Assembly: GCA_964354485.1 (NCBI GenBank)
Contig: CAYGZY010000247.1
Coordinates: forward strand, 1-23,532
Direction: 5' to 3'
Length of the DNA stretch: 23,532 nt
Origin: CAYGXH01 sp964354485
GTDB taxonomy: Bacteria > Bacteroidota > Ignavibacteria > UBA10030 > SZUA-254
Below, piece after piece: positions 16,115 to 23,181 of this stretch. Position numbers and translations under genes: made by a program. The notes under the pieces are model-generated. The model saw only the letters and a program-made list of their open reading frames with translations, did not search any database and was not told the DNA's origin. Position 1 is the first letter of the stretch; every line of letters begins with the position of its first letter.

Positions 16115-17065
16115 ATGAAAGAATCCGGAATCATCAGCGTCGTAACCGGCGGAGCAGGTTTTCTTGGATCACACCTATGTGACCGACTCCTCGGCGAAGG
16201 ACACAGCGTTATCTGCATCGACAATTTAGTCACCGGCGATGTTGCGAATATCGCTCATCTAATGGGGGATGATCGGTTTCGGTTCATAAAGCATGATGTT
16301 ACCAACTATATCTTCATCGATGGAAGGGTAGATTATGTTCTGCATTTTGCCTCGCCTGCAAGTCCGATCGATTACCTCAAACTGCCGATACAGACGCTGA
16401 AGGTTGGATCGCTCGGGACGCACAAGGCTCTGGGATTGGCGAAGGAGAAAAAAGCAAGATTTCTTCTTGCGTCCACATCCGAAGTATACGGTGATCCTCT
16501 CGTGCATCCTCAGCCGGAATCGTACTGGGGAAACGTGAATCCGATCGGTTACCGGGGTGTCTATGATGAAGCGAAACGCTTTTCCGAAGCGATGACGATG
16601 GCATACAACCGCTACCACACCGTCGAGACCAGGATTGTACGCATATTCAATACTTACGGACCGCGCATGCGGATTAACGACGGACGCGCCATTCCGGCAT
16701 TCATGTCGCAGGCTCTCCGCGGCGAAGATATAACGGTTTTCGGCGAGGGGAATCAGACGAGAAGCATATGCTACGTAGATGATCTCATCGACGGTATCTA
16801 CCGGTTGCTGATATCCTCGGTCACGGAACCGGTCAACGTCGGCAATCCTGACGAGATACCTATCCTCCAGCTTGCGAAAGAAATCCAATCTCTGACGAAG
16901 ACGAAAAGCAGAATAATTTTCCGTGATCTACCCGAAGATGATCCAAAAATTCGCCAACCCGATATCAGAAAGGCGAAAAATCTCCTCGGATGGGAACCCA
17001 AGGTGAACCGGTTGGAGGGTTTACAGCGGACGCTGGATTATTTCCGTAGCAAAATTCTCCCGTGA
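16115..17065 (+). CDS. UDP-glucuronate decarboxylase / UDP-xylose synthase (SDR family)
   Basis: 316 residues, the usual bacterial UXS length. Extended SDR fold with the NAD motif GGAGFLGSHL near residue 12, then HFASPASPIDYLKLPIQTLKVGS, which is characteristic of UXS. STSEVYGDPLVHPQPE and the catalytic YDEAK follow, then RIFNTYGPRM and GEGNQTRSICYVDD. It decarboxylates UDP-glucuronate to UDP-xylose, or stops at the UDP-4-keto-pentose if it is ArnA-like. There is no formyltransferase domain as in ArnA. It follows ugd by 5 bases, which supplies its substrate. Its end overlaps the next gene by four bases. UXS is my first choice; the ArnA-type outcome cannot be excluded from sequence reading. 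Confidence 0.92.
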   Translation: MKESGIISVVTGGAGFLGSHLCDRLLGEGHSVICIDNLVTGDVANIAHLMGDDRFRFIKHDVTNYIFIDGRVDYVLHFASPASPIDYLKLPIQTLKVGSLGTHKALGLAKEKKARFLLASTSEVYGDPLVHPQPESYWGNVNPIGYRGVYDEAKRFSEAMTMAYNRYHTVETRIVRIFNTYGPRMRINDGRAIPAFMSQALRGEDITVFGEGNQTRSICYVDDLIDGIYRLLISSVTEPVNVGNPDEIPILQLAKEIQSLTKTKSRIIFRDLPEDDPKIRQPDIRKAKNLLGWEPKVNRLEGLQRTLDYFRSKILP

Positions 17066-18114
17066 AAATCCGTTTTACGCTGGTTATTGCCCTCTCAATT
17101 TTTATTGTACTACCCTCCCGAGCGCAGTCGAAATACTCGTCGAAGTATTTTCCCGATAAATATCATACCCTATCTTTCCGCGGATCGTCTGTTTTCTCTT
17201 ACGTAAACGGAAAAACCTTCGGCATTTGTTCGGCAGAATTGTCACGTCCCAGACTGTCGGTTTATGATTTGGATAGTAAAAGTCCGATTTTTCTGAGGAA
17301 CGAAATTGACAGCGATTCTATCGTAAATAATTCAGGTATCAACTGCACACGGCTTGTACTTGTCGGAGGTGCGCTTGTGACAACCATGACCGCAGTCCAT
17401 ATTTATCAGCAGAATGGATGGTGGAAAGATAACCGTGCTCCGTTCCACTTCAAGGAAGATCTCATTTACGGATTAAGCGTGGATAAGATCGGACATTTCT
17501 ACGGCGCAGACATCATCAGCTACATGGTGAGGAAATCACTCCTATGGGCAAATCTATCCGATAATCAAGCTCTCTGGATCGGTGCGGGCGGAGGTCTTCT
17601 TTTTCAGACGTTTACTGAAATGGAGGACGGATTCTCGGCATGGGGATTTGACCGGGTGGATTGGCTCTGCAATCTCGGCGGTGCACTCTGGGCGCCGGCG
17701 CGGCACCATATTCCTTTCCTCAAAACTTTTGATATAAAGATGAGCTACCATCCGTCCGACCTGCTGGGAAATCCGGGCGGCATCGGATTTAAGGGGCAAA
17801 AACATCTGATCATCGACGATTATGAGGGGCAGACGTTCTGGCTCAGCATGAAAATCGAGGATATCCTTCCACAAACTCTCAGATCCACCTGGCCCGATTT
17901 CCTATGCCTTACTCTCGGATACGGTGCGAGAGGTGTGGCAACTCCCGATCCCTATCGTGTGTATTTCATCGCGCCTGATATTGATTTCACGCGTCTCATC
18001 CCTCAATCCACATCCTTTTTGAAAACACTCGGCGAGGCATTAAACTTTATCCACCCTCCTCTGCCCGCGCTTAGAATCTATCCAACATCGATATGGTACG
18101 GCATATACTTTTAG
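17062..18114 (+). CDS. DUF2279-like exported protein
   Basis: 350 residues starting at GTG 17062, overlapping the decarboxylase stop by four bases (GTGA), which implies translational coupling. A signal peptide (MKIRFTLVIALSIFIVLPSRA) is cut near residue 21-22. Residues about 110-240 carry the DUF2279 pattern: HFKEDLIYGLSVDKIGHFYGADIISYMV, then FQTFTEMEDGFSAWGFDRVDWLCNLGGALW, with conserved His, Asp and Glu in short hydrophobic helices. The family (with YfiM) has no settled function and is thought to be membrane-associated. The C-terminal 110 residues look beta-rich. Sitting in a UDP-uronate/pentose operon, it may take part in envelope polysaccharide assembly, which is inference. Confidence 0.75.
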   Translation: MKIRFTLVIALSIFIVLPSRAQSKYSSKYFPDKYHTLSFRGSSVFSYVNGKTFGICSAELSRPRLSVYDLDSKSPIFLRNEIDSDSIVNNSGINCTRLVLVGGALVTTMTAVHIYQQNGWWKDNRAPFHFKEDLIYGLSVDKIGHFYGADIISYMVRKSLLWANLSDNQALWIGAGGGLLFQTFTEMEDGFSAWGFDRVDWLCNLGGALWAPARHHIPFLKTFDIKMSYHPSDLLGNPGGIGFKGQKHLIIDDYEGQTFWLSMKIEDILPQTLRSTWPDFLCLTLGYGARGVATPDPYRVYFIAPDIDFTRLIPQSTSFLKTLGEALNFIHPPLPALRIYPTSIWYGIYF

Positions 18115-18123
18115 TGCGGTGAT

Positions 18124-18690
18124 ATGGAAGAAATCACGATTATACTTATTGCGGTTGGTCTTTCGATGGATGCCGTTGCAGTTGCCGTCAGTCTCGGTAT
18201 AACGCGAAAGTCGATAAATTTTTCCGACGCAACCACGGTAGCATTCTGGTTCGGCGGTTTTCAGGCTCTCATGCCGCTTTTGGGATGGCTTGTCGGTTTC
18301 ACTTTAAAAGAACTTATAACTAGCGTCGACCACTGGATCGCATTTTTCCTTCTCGCTATCATAGGTGCGAGGATGATATATGAATCATTTTTTGGGAAGG
18401 AAAAAGATATTCCCGTTAATTCTCTTAATATCGGCACTCTTTTACTTCTATCGATTGCGACTAGTATAGACGCCCTTGTAGTCGGGATAAGTTTGGCTCT
18501 CATAGATGTTCCGATAGTTACTCCCATAATTATTATCGGCTTTGTAACGTTTGTATTATCACACATTGGAGTATTTGTAGGAAAAAAAGTGGGTCGGTTT
18601 TTTGCCCGGAAAGTAGGCATTGTCGGCGGATTAATTCTGATAGCTATCGGTACGAAAATCCTCCTCGAACACCTCGGTGCCTTTTCCTGA
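18124..18690 (+). CDS. mntP: MntP-family manganese efflux pump (DUF204)
   Basis: 188 residues, six predicted membrane helices. Two inverted halves each carry the family signature: IAVGLSMDAVAVAVSLGI in helix 1 and LSIATSIDALVVGISLAL in helix 4, with the conserved Asp residues. It exports Mn2+ from the cytosol in studied relatives. It begins 9 bases after the DUF2279 stop and is probably in the same transcript. In many bacteria mntP is preceded by a yybP-ykoY riboswitch; there is no room for one here, so regulation would be through the upstream promoter. The functional tie to sugar genes is unclear, though many sugar-nucleotide enzymes use Mn2+. Confidence 0.9.
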   Translation: MEEITIILIAVGLSMDAVAVAVSLGITRKSINFSDATTVAFWFGGFQALMPLLGWLVGFTLKELITSVDHWIAFFLLAIIGARMIYESFFGKEKDIPVNSLNIGTLLLLSIATSIDALVVGISLALIDVPIVTPIIIIGFVTFVLSHIGVFVGKKVGRFFARKVGIVGGLILIAIGTKILLEHLGAFS

Positions 18691-18760
18691 AATCCTCCCC
18701 GCACGGGTGAAACTCAACTGAATTCCGGTGTGTTATAGAGGATACAGCGATGTAGAGCAA

Positions 18761-18846
18761 TGAGCTCTGAGGGGTGAGCAATGAGGTGTGAGCTTAGGAG
18801 CGCGGCTCTAGAAACTCAGTGCTCATTGCTCACGACTCAGCGCTCA
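18761..18846. repeat. 32-base imperfect inverted repeat of GAGCAATGAG words
   Basis: Arms 18761-18792 and 18815-18846 are complementary at 26 of 32 positions around a 22-base loop. The core is GTGAGCAATGAG / CTCATTGCTCAC. The 518-base gap 18691-19208 is entirely made of such material: this palindrome, a nuclease-gene relic element and a tandem AATGAC-type repeat. Confidence 0.7.
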
Positions 18847-18850
18847 AAAT

Positions 18851-19036
18851 GTCTGAACACGATTTTAAGGATTAAAAGATGGACAAGATAAATGATCTTA
18901 CTCATAAGATTATTGGATGCCCAATGTAGGTTCATTATAAATTGGGAAAAGGTTTTTAGATGGTGTACAATAAAAATCTTTTGAAACGGTTCAAACAATC
19001 CTGTCAATCCTTAAATCATTTAATCGTGTTCAAGAC
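18851..19036 (+). mobile_element. Remnant element: GxxExxY relic between inverted repeats
   Basis: Left arm 18851-18887 (GTCTGAACACGATTTTAAGG...) and right arm 19001-19036 (...TAATCGTGTTCAAGAC) are inverted repeats with about four fifths of positions pairing and small gaps. Between them lies the N-terminal relic of a GxxExxY gene, whose ATG sits in the left arm. The element is bracketed by a direct repeat of CATTGCTCAYGACTCAG at 18824-18840 and 19049-19065 (16 of 17 identical). Confidence 0.6.
18879..18992 (+). pseudogene. Broken GxxExxY (PDDEXK_3) nuclease gene, N-terminal relic
   Basis: Reading from ATG 18879 gives MDKINDLTHKIIGCPM, stop, VHYKLGKGF, stop, MVYNKNLLKRF. This lines up with the conserved start of GxxExxY proteins as I know it: ...KIIGxAMEVHxxLGxGFLExVYQxAL. 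The family's E of AMEVH has become TAG (18927-18929) and the Leu after GF is TAG (18957-18959), with one residue lost before VY. Only about 38 of roughly 125 codons remain before the right repeat arm; the rest is deleted. The family has a PD-(D/E)XK nuclease fold. It is far too short and broken to work. Identification rests on an eye alignment to a remembered consensus, but the match is spread across the whole relic. Confidence 0.75.
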
Positions 19037-19072
19037 AATAATCTTGTACATTGCTCATGACTCAGTTCTAAC

Positions 19073-19208
19073 AACTCTATGCTCTCAGCTCTTCACTCTA
19101 AGCTTAATGACCAATGACAAATGACTGATGATGAATGACTACTGACAATTCAAAACTCTATGCTCTTAGCTCTTCACTCTCTGCCTAATGACCAATTACT
19201 AATGACAA
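19073..19208. repeat. Tandem duplication of AACTCTATGCTCT...AATGACCAATGAC units
   Basis: Unit A (19073-19118) and unit B (19154-19199) agree at 41 of 46 positions with an 81-base period. Each ends in runs of AATGAC-type words (AATGACCAATGACAAATGACT and relatives). The final AAATGAC supplies the ATG used as the msrA start at 19209. Such low-complexity words recur between genes of many bacteria, from memory. Confidence 0.7.
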
Positions 19209-19823
19209 ATGACTTATTTTTTATTCATCCTATTTTCTGTTATTCTTCAATCTCTTTCTCAGGTAAAGATGAATAATACTATGAATCAAAATCTTGAAAC
19301 TGCAACATTCGGCGCAGGGTGCTTCTGGTGCGTTGAATCTATTTTTCAGAAAGTTACCGGAGTTATATCCGTTACATCCGGCTACACAGGCGGTCATAAA
19401 GAATATCCGACGTACGAGGAAGTCTGTACGGGCGGAACCGGACATGCCGAAGTGTGTCAGATTGTGTACGATAAGAAAATAGTGACTTATCCTGAATTGC
19501 TCGAAATATTCTGGTCAACCCACGATCCTACAACCCTCAACAGGCAGGGAAACGATGCAGGCACACAATACCGATCAGTAATATTTTATCACACGGAGGA
19601 GCAGAGAAAATATGCAGAAGAATACAAGAAAAAGTCCGATGCCTCCGGTATTTTTGACGGTCCGATTGTAACGGAAATATTTCCGGCGGGCAAATTCTAT
19701 CCCGCGGAAGAGTATCATCAGAATTACTACGATCTCAACAAGGAGAAATCTTACTGCGCATTTGTCATACGTCCGAAACTTGAGAAATTTCATAAACTGT
19801 TTCCTACCAAGGTTAAAAAGTAA
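19209..19823 (+). CDS. msrA: Peptide methionine sulfoxide reductase MsrA, probably exported
   Basis: Reduces the S-epimer of methionine sulfoxide in proteins. FGAGCFWCVESIFQKVTGV contains the catalytic Cys38; SGYTGG, GHAEVCQIVYD, FWSTHDPTTLNRQGNDAGTQYRSVIF and EYHQNYYDLN are all family motifs, so the enzyme looks complete. 204 residues from ATG 19209, which adds a hydrophobic leader (MTYFLFILFSVILQSLSQ) typical of signal peptides in this group, pointing to periplasmic repair. Without it, ATG 19269 (AGG five bases upstream) gives a cytosolic 184-residue form. The 19209 start codon lies in the AATGAC repeat and has no clear ribosome site. The lipocalin gene follows after 6 bases. Confidence 0.93.
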   Translation: MTYFLFILFSVILQSLSQVKMNNTMNQNLETATFGAGCFWCVESIFQKVTGVISVTSGYTGGHKEYPTYEEVCTGGTGHAEVCQIVYDKKIVTYPELLEIFWSTHDPTTLNRQGNDAGTQYRSVIFYHTEEQRKYAEEYKKKSDASGIFDGPIVTEIFPAGKFYPAEEYHQNYYDLNKEKSYCAFVIRPKLEKFHKLFPTKVKK

Positions 19824-19829
19824 AATATT

Positions 19830-20387
19830 ATGAACAGCCTTACGGTTTTCTGTTTTATGCTTTTAATATTTTCTCTTTTTAACGGGTGTTCAAACACCGC
19901 GCCGCTCGATACGGTAGAGAGAATTGAACTTTCCCGATATATGGGGAAGTGGTACGAAATTGCGTCGTTCCCGAACAGGTTTCAGAAAGGGTGTCGGTGC
20001 ACGACTGCTGAATATGAGCTGTCGGATGAAGAGTACGTCAGCGTCGTGAATACGTGCTGGAAAGACTGCGTGACCGGCGAGATTTCTCAGGTGAAAGGAA
20101 AAGCGTTTGTAGTTGAAGGGAGTAACAACGCAAAACTGAAAGTCCAGTTTTTCTGGCCCTTTAGGGGAGATTATTACATAATAGACATCGCTCCTGATTA
20201 CAGCTATGCGGTAGTCGGAAATCCGGGTAGAAAATATCTCTGGATCTTGAGTCGAATACCATTCATGGAGGATTCCCTATACTATTCGATTGTGGAGAGG
20301 GCAAAGGAAAAAGGATTTGATATATCAAAGCTTCTGAAGACAAATCAGAACTGCGATCATGAAGTTCCGGGGATCCTGAAGCAATGA
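19830..20387 (+). CDS. Lipocalin family lipoprotein (Blc-like)
   Basis: 185 residues. Lipoprotein signal MNSLTVFCFMLLIFSLFNGC, with lipid attachment expected on Cys20. The lipocalin signature is clear: RYMGKWYEIASFPNRFQKGCRC near residues 37-58, then FFWPFRGDYYIIDIAPDYSYAVVGNPGRKYLWILSR, the second and third conserved regions. Bacterial lipocalins bind fatty acids or lysophospholipids in the outer membrane and are tied to stress repair. Four extra Cys (CRC...CWKDC) could form disulfides. Six bases after msrA, so the two are likely co-transcribed and both act outside the cytoplasm. Confidence 0.92.
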   Translation: MNSLTVFCFMLLIFSLFNGCSNTAPLDTVERIELSRYMGKWYEIASFPNRFQKGCRCTTAEYELSDEEYVSVVNTCWKDCVTGEISQVKGKAFVVEGSNNAKLKVQFFWPFRGDYYIIDIAPDYSYAVVGNPGRKYLWILSRIPFMEDSLYYSIVERAKEKGFDISKLLKTNQNCDHEVPGILKQ

Positions 20388-20499
20388 TTTCCTTTCTTGA
20401 TTTTTGAATCTGAATTTTATATTTTATTATCCCATTTTAATTCAAACGGAGGATGCTTGTTCCTCCCCCAAAACCACAGCAAATATAAAGGAAAAAACA

Positions 20500-20970
20500 A
20501 TGGCACTTACGATAGGATCAAAAGCCCCCGATTTTACGCTTGTCGACGCCGACCGAAATGAAAGATCATTAAACCAGTTTTTTGGTAAGAAGACAGTTCT
20601 TGCATTCTACCCCGGAGCATTTACAGGTGTTTGCACTAAAGAGTTATGCACATTCCGCGACGCAATGGCAAATTTCAACACGGTAAATGCTCAGGTGGTC
20701 GGAATCAGCGTTGACGGGCCATTTGCCAATAAGGCATTCGCAGATGCCAATAAACTGAATTTCCCACTCCTCAGCGATTACGCGAATGAAGTGAGCAGGA
20801 TGTACGGTGGAGTTCACACGGATTTTGCCGGCGTGAAGGGGTACACAGCTGCAAAGCGTGCTGTATACGTTCTTGATAAAAGCGGCACAGTGAAGTACGC
20901 ATGGGTTTCGGAGAACCCCGGCGCCGAGCCGCCATATGACGAAATTCACAAAGCATTGGCTGCAATATAA
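20500..20970 (+). CDS. AhpC/TSA-family peroxiredoxin (AhpE/1-Cys-like or atypical 2-Cys)
   Basis: Reduces peroxides with a thiol. 156 residues from ATG 20500, where AAGGA lies seven bases upstream; an in-frame TTG at 20404 would add 32 unrelated residues and is rejected. KAPDFTLVDADRNERSLNQFFGKKTVLAFYPGAFTGVCTKELCTFRD carries peroxidatic Cys45, with a second Cys50 five residues on, like BCP-type pairs. VVGISVDGPFANKAFADANKLNFPLLSDY is the downstream family segment. It differs clearly from the next two peroxiredoxins, so this is not a tandem duplication. Confidence 0.92.
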   Translation: MALTIGSKAPDFTLVDADRNERSLNQFFGKKTVLAFYPGAFTGVCTKELCTFRDAMANFNTVNAQVVGISVDGPFANKAFADANKLNFPLLSDYANEVSRMYGGVHTDFAGVKGYTAAKRAVYVLDKSGTVKYAWVSENPGAEPPYDEIHKALAAI

Positions 20971-21038
20971 AAATTCGTAACTTCCGGTAAGCGAATTCCG
21001 ATTACGGGCGCTTCCGGCTACTCAGGAAAGGTGTTTAT

Positions 21039-21503
21039 ATGGCAGAATTAAAGGTCGGCGATAAAGCGCCTCAATTTACATTACCGTCGGGTGATGGAAA
21101 AAATGTTTCCCTCAAAGAGTTCCGGGGAAAAAAGGTGGTCCTCTATTTTTACCCGAAGGATGACACGCCCGGCTGTACCAGCGAAGCTTGTTCATTTCGT
21201 GATAATCTCGGTCGTGTTAAGAGAAAAGGCGCGGTAGTTCTTGGCATAAGCGCCGATTCTGTAGAATCGCACAAGAAGTTCATAAAGAAGTATGACCTCC
21301 CGTTCTCGCTCTTGAGCGATGAATCGAAGGAAATTCTCAAGGCGTACGACGTCTGGAAACAGAAATCGTTCATGGGAAGGAAGTTCATGGGGATTGAGAG
21401 AACGACTTTCATCATCGACGAAGAGGGCAATATCCTCAGGATATTTTCAAAAGTAAAAGTAGAAGGCCATACGGATGATGTGCTGGATGCACTGTCATCC
21501 TGA
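21039..21503 (+). CDS. bcp: Bcp-type thiol peroxidase (PrxQ)
   Basis: 154 residues, the standard Bcp length. Peroxidatic Cys46 and resolving Cys51 sit in YFYPKDDTPGCTSEACSFRDNL. GISADSVESHKKFIKKYDLPFSLLSDESKEILKAYDVW and GRKFMGIERTTFIIDEEGNI follow the family closely. Thioredoxin-dependent reduction of hydroperoxides in the cytosol is known for relatives. A GGAAAGG ribosome site precedes ATG 21039. It begins 68 bases after the previous peroxiredoxin. Confidence 0.95.
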   Translation: MAELKVGDKAPQFTLPSGDGKNVSLKEFRGKKVVLYFYPKDDTPGCTSEACSFRDNLGRVKRKGAVVLGISADSVESHKKFIKKYDLPFSLLSDESKEILKAYDVWKQKSFMGRKFMGIERTTFIIDEEGNILRIFSKVKVEGHTDDVLDALSS

Positions 21504-21587
21504 GAGCGCGGGTATTTATACTCCAATAGCAGTCGGGAGAATATTTAGGTATTAATTATCGCATATCAATAAGAAGGAATATTATCA

Positions 21588-22190
21588 ATGGACAATATAA
21601 CACTCAGGATCGGTGATCACGTTCCTAATATTTTATTTGAAACGTACGATCCGGTCAAGAATGATTTCGGTGAACTGACACTTGATTCTATCAAGAAGAA
21701 AAAAAAATGGACTGTGTTGTTTTTCTATCCAGCCGATTTTACTTTCGTTTGTCCCACTGAACTCGCTGACCTGGCTAATGTCTACAAAGATTTAAAGAAT
21801 CTCGGGGTAGAGGTCATCTCTGTAAGTACCGATACCAAATTTACACATCTTGGATGGATGCAGGCGGAAATGCTCTTAAAGAACATTAAGTATCAGATGG
21901 GTTCTGATCCGACCGGCAAGGTTTCAAGAATGTTCGGTGTATATGACGAGCAGAGCGGACTTGCCCTGCGCGGGACGTTTATCATAAGTCCGGACGGCAT
22001 CCTTACCGGTTCGGAGATCAACTACTACAACGTAGGCAGGAACGCCGACGAACTGCTCCGGAAGATGAAAGCAAATGTTTATCTCAGCGCACATCCAAAT
22101 GAAGCCTGCCCTGCGAAGTGGGAAGAGGGTGACAAAACGCTGAAGCCGGGAGCCAAGCTTGTTGGTAAAGTTTATCAGGCGATGAAGTGA
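21588..22190 (+). CDS. Typical 2-Cys peroxiredoxin (AhpC-like)
   Basis: 200 residues. Peroxidatic Cys55 is in FFYPADFTFVCPTELADLANVY, resolving Cys174 in HPNEACPAKWEEGDKTLKPG, so the typical 2-Cys pair is complete. VEVISVSTDTKFTHLGW and GLALRGTFIISPDGI are standard. Partner reductase (AhpF or thioredoxin) is not in the window. AAGGA upstream fixes ATG 21588. Its stop is two bases before the ATG of the pterin synthase gene, so translation may be coupled and the peroxiredoxin may share a transcript with the pterin genes. Confidence 0.94.
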   Translation: MDNITLRIGDHVPNILFETYDPVKNDFGELTLDSIKKKKKWTVLFFYPADFTFVCPTELADLANVYKDLKNLGVEVISVSTDTKFTHLGWMQAEMLLKNIKYQMGSDPTGKVSRMFGVYDEQSGLALRGTFIISPDGILTGSEINYYNVGRNADELLRKMKANVYLSAHPNEACPAKWEEGDKTLKPGAKLVGKVYQAMK

Positions 22191-22192
22191 CC

Positions 22193-22600
22193 ATGGTATA
22201 CTTAACGAGGAAAGAACACTTCTGTGCTTCACATCGGCTCTTCAATCCGAAGTTTTCCGACGAGAAGAACTTCCAGATTTACGGCAAATGCTCCTATCCG
22301 CACGGGCACGGACATAACTACGAACTCGAGGTGACAGTTGTTGGCACCCCGGATGAATCAACCGGAATGATTCTCGATCTGAAAAATCTCTCAGATATCA
22401 TCAGGCGAGAAATTACCGAAAAGGTTGATCACAGATATCTCAACATAGACGTTGATTTCCTTCAGGGAATTATTCCGACCGCCGAAAACCTCGTCCGCGC
22501 CTTCTGGGAAGTGCTCAATTCCAGTATTCCGCACAGTAAACTATATTCCATTAAGCTGTCTGAGACACCCAACAATTATGCAGAATACCGAGGTGAATAA
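22193..22600 (+). CDS. 6-pyruvoyltetrahydropterin synthase / QueD-family enzyme, PTPS-II-like
   Basis: 135 residues from ATG 22193; a GTG at 22187 would overlap the previous stop. Zinc ligands His14 (ASHRL), His39 and His41 are present. The active-site region reads GKCSYPHGHGHNY, with Cys33 five residues before the HGHNY motif. E. coli QueD has Cys three before (CGRLHGHSF), whereas animal PTPS has five (CNNPNGHGHNY). VDHRYLNIDVDFL, PTAENLVRAFWEVL and YSIKLSETPNNYAEYRGE also track animal PTPS. It therefore more likely makes 6-pyruvoyltetrahydropterin than 6-carboxytetrahydropterin, though QueD activity is not excluded. Stop and next start overlap (TAATG). Confidence 0.88.
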   Translation: MVYLTRKEHFCASHRLFNPKFSDEKNFQIYGKCSYPHGHGHNYELEVTVVGTPDESTGMILDLKNLSDIIRREITEKVDHRYLNIDVDFLQGIIPTAENLVRAFWEVLNSSIPHSKLYSIKLSETPNNYAEYRGE

Positions 22601-23181
22601 TGGACCAAAGCACAAAAAAGTTGAAACAGCTTGAAGATACAGTCAGATCTATTCTCAAGCTGATCGGCGAGAAACCCGAACGCGAGGGTCTCGAACAAAC
22701 CCCGCGCCGGGTTGCTAAAGCGTGGGAATTCCTCACAAGCGGTTATGGGCAGGATGTCCGCGAGGTGGTGAATAAAGCAGTATTCACTGAGAAGTACGAT
22801 GAGATGGTCATTGTGAAGGACATCGATTTTTTCAGTCTCTGTGAACACCACATGCTTCCGTTTTACGGAAAAGTTCATATTGCCTACATTCCGAGCGGAA
22901 AAATTATTGGACTCAGCAAGATACCGCGTATCGTCGAGGTGTTCAGCAGACGGCTTCAGGTTCAGGAGCGGATGACCCAGCAGATAGCCGAAACTCTCTT
23001 CTCCGTTCTTCAGCCGGATGGAGTGGCAGTCGTAATCGAAGCCCGTCACCTCTGCATGATGATGCGCGGCGTGGAGAAACAAAATTCCGTCGCGACGACA
23101 AGTGCGATGCTTGGTTCATTCCGTGAGGATGAGCGGACGCGCAACGAATTTCTTAAACTAATCAGCAGTACTCTCTCATGA
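22600..23181 (+). CDS. folE: GTP cyclohydrolase I
   Basis: Converts GTP to 7,8-dihydroneopterin triphosphate, first step of folate, biopterin and queuosine paths. 193 residues. Zinc ligands Cys81 and His84 in SLCEHHMLPFYGKVHIAYIP, and Cys152 in ARHLCMMMRGVEK. GLSKIPRIVEVFSRRLQVQERMTQQIAETL and GEKPEREGLEQTPRRVAKAWEFL are diagnostic. Shares one base with the upstream stop (TAATG) and overlaps the next gene by four (ATGA), so all three pterin genes are translationally coupled. Confidence 0.97.
   Translation: MDQSTKKLKQLEDTVRSILKLIGEKPEREGLEQTPRRVAKAWEFLTSGYGQDVREVVNKAVFTEKYDEMVIVKDIDFFSLCEHHMLPFYGKVHIAYIPSGKIIGLSKIPRIVEVFSRRLQVQERMTQQIAETLFSVLQPDGVAVVIEARHLCMMMRGVEKQNSVATTSAMLGSFREDERTRNEFLKLISSTLS

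Noticed and set aside
16259..16888. 209-codon minus-strand open frame
   Set aside because: Fully antisense to the well-supported decarboxylase gene; no motif, no ribosome site.
18121..18124. yybP-ykoY manganese riboswitch upstream of mntP
   Set aside because: Only 9 bases separate mntP from the preceding gene, leaving no room.
19073..19208. Possible CRISPR array in the AATGAC-rich repeats
   Set aside because: Only two long units 81 bases apart, imperfect, with low-complexity rather than spacer-like sequence between; no cas genes.
20404..20499. 32-residue N-terminal extension of the first peroxiredoxin
   Set aside because: Starts at a TTG without a ribosome site, is not family-like, and ATG 20500 has a good AAGGA.
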